From Acholeplasmatales bacterium (GTDB lineage Bacteria > Bacillota_I > Bacilli_A > Acholeplasmatales > Acholeplasmataceae): a stretch of 57,477 nt of DNA. Below the pieces are notes generated by a model. It saw nothing but the letters and a program-made list of their open reading frames with translations, was not told where the DNA came from and ran no database searches. The position numbers and the translations under genes are program-made. The stretch lies in assembly GCA_031284745.1 (NCBI GenBank), contig JAITXJ010000004.1, positions 1 to 57,477 on the forward strand, written 5' to 3'. How positions within the stretch are numbered: position 1 is the stretch's first letter; each line of letters starts with the position of its first letter. Below, one piece after another: positions 52,515 through 57,477 of this stretch.

Positions 52515-53781
52515 ATTTAATATTATATAATTCTTCGGTTGCAAAATATAATTTTTGAATTACCATGGGATTATGAGGGATAAAAAAGAGAGTATTATTA
52601 TTGGTTGAAAAAGCAAAAATATCTTGGCGATTAAAACTACGGCAGGAAAATTCAGTTTGCAGGGAAAAGTTTTGTTGGGGCTTCTTAAAAAAAACAAAAT
52701 CCGCGCCATTATAACGGCCTTTAGCTTTAAAGCCATTTAAATCATGAGTTACTTCTACGAGACCTAGATCTAAGATATTCATCGGATGAGGGTAAGCATA
52801 AGTTTGTAAAACTTCATGATAATAGTAAGTTCCGGCTTCAATTTCTTCGCGCACCTTTTTTCGCTCCCAATGGAGCCAATCCGAAATACTCGTAAAAATT
52901 GTGGGAAAATTCAGACATTCTAAATGCGAGTCTTCATGATAAAGGTATTCAGCCCCACAATTATTACACTTTAAGTGAGTACGATGGGTACTCATCACAA
53001 ATTCGCTAGCGCAATGGGGACACTTATAGAGAATTTTTTCTAAACCTTCGGCCCGAAAATCTTCTTTGATGAGAATATTATTTTGTTTTTGGTAATCCCA
53101 TTCATTATAATAAAGTTCTTTTTTAATAACTTCGTTAATTTGTTGGACACTCATTGTTTCTACTTGCTCTTTCGTTAAAATCAGCTTTTGTTCACAGTGG
53201 ATAGGTAATTTTCGACGTTTACCGTTTCCCCAATTGGGCTCAACTAAATAATGACCATGAAAGAGCATCACGACCACGGGGATTCCTAAATATTTACAAA
53301 TTTTACCAGTTGAGGTCGGTATCGATGAAAGTTCACCGGTCACGGAAAAACGGGCCTCAGGGAATAACCCTACTAATTGGTTACTGCTCACTAATTTTTT
53401 AAAAACGCGGACAATCGAAACATCGGAATTAAACCTTCTTTTACAAAAGACCCCACCGGCTTCAAAAAGTTTATAGGGAAATACTGATAGGCCCTCAATT
53501 GACATTAAATAATGAATAGTCCGGGGAAACATGATATCAATTCCCACCACTAAATCCATTAAAGTAGTATGATTACATAAAGTTAAAAAGACATCTCGTG
53601 GTCCGAGAGTCTCCATATTTATTTTAGTTATCGACCTTGATTGGCCAAAACGTAAAAAATGAATGATTATTTTTTCTAAAAAACGCATCAAAGGTCCCAC
53701 TTTTTTGGGTACTCTTGCCAAGTCATAAAACTTGGTATTCTTTTTATATTTTAAATCATTGATAATCAAATCCGGTTCCAT
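52504..53781 (-). CDS. PlsC-like acyltransferase with zinc ribbon, copy 2
   Basis: This is a phospholipid/glycerol acyltransferase-family protein. It has the catalytic block NHTTLMD (H-x4-D) near 90, the block FPEARFSVTGE near 155, and GGVFCKRRFNSD. A C4 zinc ribbon (CPHC, CNNC) follows at about 258-285, and a C-terminal domain of about 120 residues I do not recognise (AYPHP, DLNGFKAKGRYNGADF). Typical PlsC proteins are about 240 residues. It is paralogous to the gene at 53941. No SD is present; TATAAT 53799-53804 gives only a very short leader. Confidence 0.85.
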   Translation of the reverse strand: MEPDLIINDLKYKKNTKFYDLARVPKKVGPLMRFLEKIIIHFLRFGQSRSITKINMETLGPRDVFLTLCNHTTLMDLVVGIDIMFPRTIHYLMSIEGLSVFPYKLFEAGGVFCKRRFNSDVSIVRVFKKLVSSNQLVGLFPEARFSVTGELSSIPTSTGKICKYLGIPVVVMLFHGHYLVEPNWGNGKRRKLPIHCEQKLILTKEQVETMSVQQINEVIKKELYYNEWDYQKQNNILIKEDFRAEGLEKILYKCPHCASEFVMSTHRTHLKCNNCGAEYLYHEDSHLECLNFPTIFTSISDWLHWERKKVREEIEAGTYYYHEVLQTYAYPHPMNILDLGLVEVTHDLNGFKAKGRYNGADFVFFKKPQQNFSLQTEFSCRSFNRQDIFAFSTNNNTLFFIPHNPMVIQKLYFATEELYNIKCEK

Positions 53782-53940
53782 ACTATTTATACCAAAAAAT
53801 TATATCACAAAAAAACTTTTTAATTATCCATAGGACTGGGCTATTGAACCATTTACCACAGCCAACATTTACGAAAAATCGTAAGTCAAGACCCTTACTA
53901 AATAAATTTCGACCAACCAAAGGAAAAGAATTTTGATTTT

Positions 53941-55215
53941 TCATTGAGTTATTTGATAAAGTTCCTCAACAGCAAAGTACAATTTTTGAATTACGCTCGG
54001 ATTTTTGGGAACGAAGAAAATAGTATTGTTATTAGTCGAAAAACCAAAAACACTTTTCTTTTTAAAAGTTGGACTAGCAAATTCGGTTTGGAGAGAGTAA
54101 TTTTGTTGGGGAGTTTTTAGATATCGAAAATCAGCTCCGTTAAAAGAACCTTCCGCCTTGAAACCATTTAAATCATGGATAACTAGTACTTCATGCAAAT
54201 TAAAAATGTTTTTTGGGTGGGGGTAAGCATAAGCTGGTAAACGTTCCTCATAATAATAAGTCCCATTTATTATTTCCTTTCGAACTTCCGCTCTTTCCCA
54301 ATTTAACCAACTTGGTACATCGTTAAAGATCGTTTTGTCATTTAAGCAAGTTAAAGACGAATCTTCATGATAAAAATATTCCACCTTACAATGCTCGCAT
54401 TTAATCGTCGAACCATGGGAAGTCATTTGCATTTCCGTTTGACAATGAGGACACTTATAAAGGATTTTATCAATCCCTTCTGCCCGAAAATCTTCTTTGA
54501 TGAGAATATTGTTTTGTTTTTGATATTCCCATTCGCTGTAGTACATCTCTTGACGAATGATGGCATTTATTTCATTAAGGCTCAGGCTTTCCACTTGCTC
54601 TTTCGTTAAAATAAGCTTTTGTTCACAAACAATTGGTAGTTTTCTTTTTTTACCATTACCCCAAGTAGGGTTAACTAAATAATGACCATGAAAAAGCATT
54701 ACAACCACCGGGATTCCTAAAGATTTACAAATTTTGCCGGTGGAATCTGGTAATACCGCGAGCTCCCCCGTCACCGAATAACGGGCCTCAGGAAAAATAC
54801 CAACTAATTGGTTAGCTTTCACTAAACGAATAAAGGTTCGCACTAAAGCAATGTCAGAATTAAATTTTCTTTTGCAAAGTACCCCACCAGCTTCTAACAG
54901 ACGATAGGGCATAATTGACAAAGCTTCAATTGACATAGGATAATGAACGCTTCGCGGCAAAGTAGCATCAATAGCCACGATAAAGTCTAAAAATTGCATA
55001 TGATTACAAAGGGTTAGGCAATTATCATTAGGGCCAATTGACTCCATATTAATTTTTACCACCGATCTTTCTTGACCTTTAGCCATAATCGAAATAATAA
55101 TTCTTTCTAAAAAACGGATAAAACCGCCAACTTTTTTAGGGACCCTCGCCAAATCGTAAAATTTTGTCTTCTTGGGATATTTTAAGTTGTTTATAATGAT
55201 ATTGTTTTGTTCCAT
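53941..55215 (-). CDS. PlsC-like acyltransferase with zinc ribbon, copy 1
   Basis: This is a paralogue of the following gene, with the same layout along nearly all of its 424 residues: NHMQFLD catalytic block, FPEARYSVTGE block, C4 zinc ribbon (CPHC, CEHC) and the same unknown C-terminal domain (AYPHPKNIF, DLNGFKAEGSFNGADF). An acyl transfer role is inferred from the motifs; the acceptor is unknown. It has a good SD (GAAGGTGGAG) and a TATAAT upstream, so its expression differs from that of copy 2. A hairpin TTACGA/TCGTAA (53869-53884) lies between the copies. Confidence 0.85.
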   Translation of the reverse strand: MEQNNIIINNLKYPKKTKFYDLARVPKKVGGFIRFLERIIISIMAKGQERSVVKINMESIGPNDNCLTLCNHMQFLDFIVAIDATLPRSVHYPMSIEALSIMPYRLLEAGGVLCKRKFNSDIALVRTFIRLVKANQLVGIFPEARYSVTGELAVLPDSTGKICKSLGIPVVVMLFHGHYLVNPTWGNGKKRKLPIVCEQKLILTKEQVESLSLNEINAIIRQEMYYSEWEYQKQNNILIKEDFRAEGIDKILYKCPHCQTEMQMTSHGSTIKCEHCKVEYFYHEDSSLTCLNDKTIFNDVPSWLNWERAEVRKEIINGTYYYEERLPAYAYPHPKNIFNLHEVLVIHDLNGFKAEGSFNGADFRYLKTPQQNYSLQTEFASPTFKKKSVFGFSTNNNTIFFVPKNPSVIQKLYFAVEELYQITQ

Positions 55216-55384
55216 GATGCTCCACCTTCTAGCGGTAAATATTATATCACATACCTAAAAAAAATACAAAACTATTTATATTGTATATTTTATCAAATAT
55301 TTTGTTTTCATAATCAATTTGTATTTAAAAATAATAGGAGTTTATTTAAAATAATCATAAATAATTAATTTAGATTATCTTAAA

Positions 55385-55837
55385 TTATTTAACTTCTACG
55401 TAAATGGCTGCTATCCAAACTGGATTAGTGGTTTCTAAAAAGATTTGGGCATTTTCATAAAGATAAACCTTATTTTTTTTAAACTCAACATAATTACTTT
55501 TTTCCATTTCCGAAATTTCGCCATCCGCATTAATATCTAGATAATAGCGATTGTCAATTTTAACAATGGGTTGAGTACCAGTGTTTCCGTAACGCACATA
55601 TTCAAAAGCACTTCCTTCTTCATTAAACTTGATAGTTAAACTGAAAAAACTAGCCATAAATTGATCATATGTTAGATAATGAGCTTCGGCATAGGCTCGG
55701 GCTTCGGCCGGCAATTCATATCCTTCGTATTCATAAGACTTTCCATTAAAATTCCCATTTTCTTTTTTGCAGGCAACAGTTAGACCTAGGACCGCAACCA
55801 TTAATAATACCATAAATAATTTTGTAATTTTGTTCAT
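55385..55837 (-). CDS. Small lipoprotein with EF-hand-like loop
   Basis: I do not recognise this protein. The signal peptide ends LTVAC with lipidated C23. The mature part of 127 residues is beta-rich, with a calcium-loop-like segment DINADGEISEMEK near 95-107 (D-x-N-x-D-G spacing) and many acidic and tyrosine residues. SD GAGG and TATAAT lie upstream. Single gene. Calcium binding is only suggested by the spacing of acidic residues. Confidence 0.7.
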   Translation of the reverse strand: MNKITKLFMVLLMVAVLGLTVACKKENGNFNGKSYEYEGYELPAEARAYAEAHYLTYDQFMASFFSLTIKFNEEGSAFEYVRYGNTGTQPIVKIDNRYYLDINADGEISEMEKSNYVEFKKNKVYLYENAQIFLETTNPVWIAAIYVEVK

Positions 55838-55909
55838 ATAATTACCTCGGAATAATTATATCAAATAATATCCATGCTTATCAATAATTTTATATTAATT
55901 TATTTTTGA

Positions 55910-55926
55910 TATAATTATAGTAGGAG
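55910..55926 (+). promoter_or_regulatory. Promoter of the 123-residue protein
   Basis: An extended -10 TGATATAAT (core 55910-55915) predicts a start at about 55922, so the leader would be only about 12 nt and consist of the SD (AGGAG) and spacer. Confidence 0.55.
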
Positions 55927-55933
55927 AATTTTT

Positions 55934-56305
55934 ATGGCAAATACATCAAAATGTTTTAAATGTAAGGCAGGTACAGCTAAGGAGGATGTTCCAACAATTT
56001 TAGGTGACATCGTTTATATCGCCTCCGATGAAAACGTATATTTACACACCGAAGTTGAAGGGGTTAAAGTTTTAAAACCAATCAAAAAATTAAGATTTTT
56101 TAGTGATGATGTGACTTTTTCACGAGTTGCAAAAGAAAATTACTGTTTGAAACTTGGTCATCTAAACAAGGACAAAAAGGATGAATTAAAGACCATCCCT
56201 GGTGATATTATTTATATTTCGGGAGAATTACAAGTTTATTTGCATGTCAGCGATGCTCAAGGTAATAAAAGATTAGAAGAGATTAAGAAAAAAGATTTCA
56301 ATTAA
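55934..56305 (+). CDS. Small protein with duplicated unit and CxxC
   Basis: I do not recognise this 123-residue cytosolic protein. After an N-terminal CFKC (7-10) come two similar units: GDIVYIASDENVYLHTEVEG followed by KPIKKLRFF (about 25-59), and GDIIYISGELQVYLHVSDAQ followed by EEIKKKDF (about 92-122). Each looks like a short beta-meander. The link between them has a third Cys. It has its own promoter and terminator. Function unknown. Confidence 0.72.
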   Translation: MANTSKCFKCKAGTAKEDVPTILGDIVYIASDENVYLHTEVEGVKVLKPIKKLRFFSDDVTFSRVAKENYCLKLGHLNKDKKDELKTIPGDIIYISGELQVYLHVSDAQGNKRLEEIKKKDFN

Positions 56306-56330
56306 AAAAGTAAGACAACTTACTTTTTTT
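56304..56330 (+). terminator. Terminator of the 123-residue protein gene
   Basis: Stem AAAAAAGTAAG/CTTACTTTTTT (56304-56314 with 56319-56329), loop ACAA, followed by more T residues. It includes the stop codon. Confidence 0.8.
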
Positions 56331-56406
56331 ATTAATTTGGCCAAGGGATCAAAATAATGGTAAGAAAAATCTCCAAGTAAATAATTTTTTTTCAAAAAAT
56401 AAGTGC

Positions 56407-56448
56407 TATAATATTATATGTACATATTATCATATGAACATAAGGAGA
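56407..56448 (+). promoter_or_regulatory. Zinc-responsive promoter and SmtB/ArsR operator
   Basis: TATAAT (56407-56412) is followed by an imperfect inverted repeat of 26 nt (56417-56442) made of TATGTACATAT and ATATGAACATA-like halves, close to the 12-2-12 operators of SmtB/CzrA-type repressors. It covers the predicted start site. SD AAGGAGA ends at 56448. Autoregulation by the downstream repressor is inferred. Confidence 0.7.
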
Positions 56449-56452
56449 ATAT

Positions 56453-56743
56453 ATGAGTATTGACAAAGTTGCAAGAATATTTAAATTATTAGGAGATGAA
56501 AATCGCCTTAGAATTTTATTATCATTGGTTGAAGAAGCCAAAAATGTTACGCAAATCGTCGAAAGCACCCTTATTAGCCAATCGAATGTTTCTCATCAAC
56601 TCAATTCTTTAAGGTTATTAGATGTCGTCAAAGTTGATAAAAGCAATGGTTTTTCCTACTATCGTCTAGCTGACGATCATATTAAAACTATTTTATTATC
56701 CACGATTGAACATGTCGGAGAAGAAAATGAAAAAGATAATTAA
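56453..56743 (+). CDS. ArsR/SmtB-family zinc-sensing repressor
   Basis: This is a winged-helix repressor of 96 residues: the recognition helix region LISQSNVSHQLNSLRLLDVV and a wing with SNGFSYYRL. The C-terminal alpha-5 helix has D74-x-H76-x10-H87-x2-E90, the same metal set as SmtB (Asp, His, His, Glu), and there is no Cys for an alpha-3N site, so zinc (or cobalt) sensing is likely. It overlaps the P-type ATPase gene by 17 nt; metal should release it and switch on export. Confidence 0.9.
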   Translation: MSIDKVARIFKLLGDENRLRILLSLVEEAKNVTQIVESTLISQSNVSHQLNSLRLLDVVKVDKSNGFSYYRLADDHIKTILLSTIEHVGEENEKDN

Positions 56744-57477
56744 GACCAAGGGTTTGACTTGTGGGGTTTGTTCTTTAAAAATTGAAGACAAAATTAAAAA
56801 ATTAAAAATCTATGAAAGTGTCAAAGTTGATCCAATTTTAGAAACGATCACTATTGAAAGTGAGCAAGAAATCAATTATGCTCAATTAAACAAAATCATT
56901 AAAAGCGTGGAAAGGGGAGCAAGTTTGGTCGAGGAAGAAATTCATAGTCAGCCAAAACCTCAAAAAACCTGGAAATTTAATATCCATTTATTTTTATTAA
57001 TTATTGGCTTAATTTGGCTGGTAATTAATTTGGTTCTTTTTGGTTATGAAGAATTTGGTTATCAAGGACTACTATTACAAAGTCCGCTTTATCTAATCAT
57101 TATTTCGTGGGTCGGCGCCTTCATTTTGTTATCTTACAAAATCATTTTAAATGCTATTCGGGGCTTAATTAATCGCGATTTTTTTAATGAAAATACCCTC
57201 ATGCTCTTAGCTTCCATCGGAGGTTTAATTTTAGGAGAATACTTTGAAGCCATCATGGTGATGGTTTTATTCCAACTAGGAGAAGGCCTCACGGATTTAG
57301 TGGTAGTAAAATCGAAAAAAAATGTCTTAGATATTTTAGATTTACGGCCTAAATTAGCAACTATTATTAAAAACGATGAAGCTTTAGTGATTGAAGCGAA
57401 AAATATTCAAATTGGCGATATCGTTTTAGTTAAGGTAGGTGATGTCATCCCTTGTGATGGAACCATTATTGAAGGTA
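56727..57477 (+). CDS. zntA: Zn/Cd-type P1B ATPase, 3' end outside window
   Basis: This encodes the N-terminal 250 residues of a heavy-metal exporter; the frame is open to the window end. A reduced HMA domain has TCGVC (C12, C15). Membrane helices begin near residue 90. The segment NENTLMLLASIGGLILGEYFEA followed by LFQLGEGL closely follows ZntA/CadA, and the actuator domain begins (GDIVLVKVGDVIPCDG). The phosphorylation and metal sites lie beyond the window. It overlaps the repressor gene by 17 nt and is presumably zinc-induced. Confidence 0.9.
   Translation, partial: MKKIIKTKGLTCGVCSLKIEDKIKKLKIYESVKVDPILETITIESEQEINYAQLNKIIKSVERGASLVEEEIHSQPKPQKTWKFNIHLFLLIIGLIWLVINLVLFGYEEFGYQGLLLQSPLYLIIISWVGAFILLSYKIILNAIRGLINRDFFNENTLMLLASIGGLILGEYFEAIMVMVLFQLGEGLTDLVVVKSKKNVLDILDLRPKLATIIKNDEALVIEAKNIQIGDIVLVKVGDVIPCDGTIIEG

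Noticed and set aside
1-57477. UGA read as tryptophan, as in Mycoplasma
   Set aside because: Several genes end at UGA with overlapping downstream starts, and Trp codons are UGG in conserved motifs.
1-57477. tRNA, rRNA, CRISPR, prophage or insertion sequence
   Set aside because: I saw no T-loop signature in intergenic DNA, no spaced repeat array, no transposase and no phage gene.

Overview
The window is AT-rich, densely packed bacterial chromosome. UGA acts as a stop codon (for example at 13047-13049, 24042-24044 and 35924-35926), so the genetic code is standard. Gene orders cmk-rpsA-der-gpsA...hup, infC-rpmI-rplT and aroK-aroQ-efp are typical of Bacillota and related Mollicutes. Surface proteins are lipoproteins or end in a C-terminal membrane segment, and no LPXTG sorting signal is visible. 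Together this suggests an uncultured Bacilli or Acholeplasma/Izemoplasma-like lineage. That placement is inference; there is no rRNA, tRNA, phage, insertion sequence or CRISPR array here.

Region 1 (1-1346) is the 3' part of a 23S rRNA uracil methyltransferase gene. Region 2 (1455-15625) is one long alpha-glucan operon on the plus strand: a membrane-anchored pullulanase, an MsmK-type ATPase, a binding lipoprotein, two MalF/MalG permeases, a large modular lipoprotein and a second GH13 lipoprotein. A perfect LacI-type (cre-like) operator sits on its predicted transcription start. Three of its surface proteins carry Listeria-Bacteroides (InlB) repeats.

Region 3 (15901-25373) holds hpf, rarA, apt-rel, radC, an M32 carboxypeptidase and two tandem mgtE genes. 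Region 4 (25511-34436, minus strand) is a housekeeping block: hup, gpsA, der, rpsA-like, cmk, rluB, efp, aroQ, aroK, a GtrA-like gene and miaA. Region 5 (34481-36888, plus strand) is pncC, an ankyrin protein and an extended plsY. Region 6 (36920-45470, minus strand) has yneF, rsmD, a copZ-copA pair, an M42 aminopeptidase, two unknown membrane proteins and infC-rpmI-rplT. The infC gene has an AUU start and a leader with a terminator hairpin.

Region 7 (45517-57477) is more accessory. It has a fused MacB-like ABC transporter, a secreted RCC1 propeller, a SipW-dependent (TasA/camelysin-like) surface protein with its own signal peptidase and a structured leader, an alpha/beta hydrolase, two tandem acyltransferases with a zinc ribbon, a small lipoprotein, a small duplicated-domain protein, and a SmtB-type zinc sensor with its operator in front of a P-type ATPase cut by the window end.

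The most unusual general signal is a recurring promoter geometry: a -10 box ending exactly 6 nt (sometimes 7) before the start codon, with no Shine-Dalgarno sequence. At least six, and probably eight, genes show it, so leaderless mRNAs appear common in this organism.
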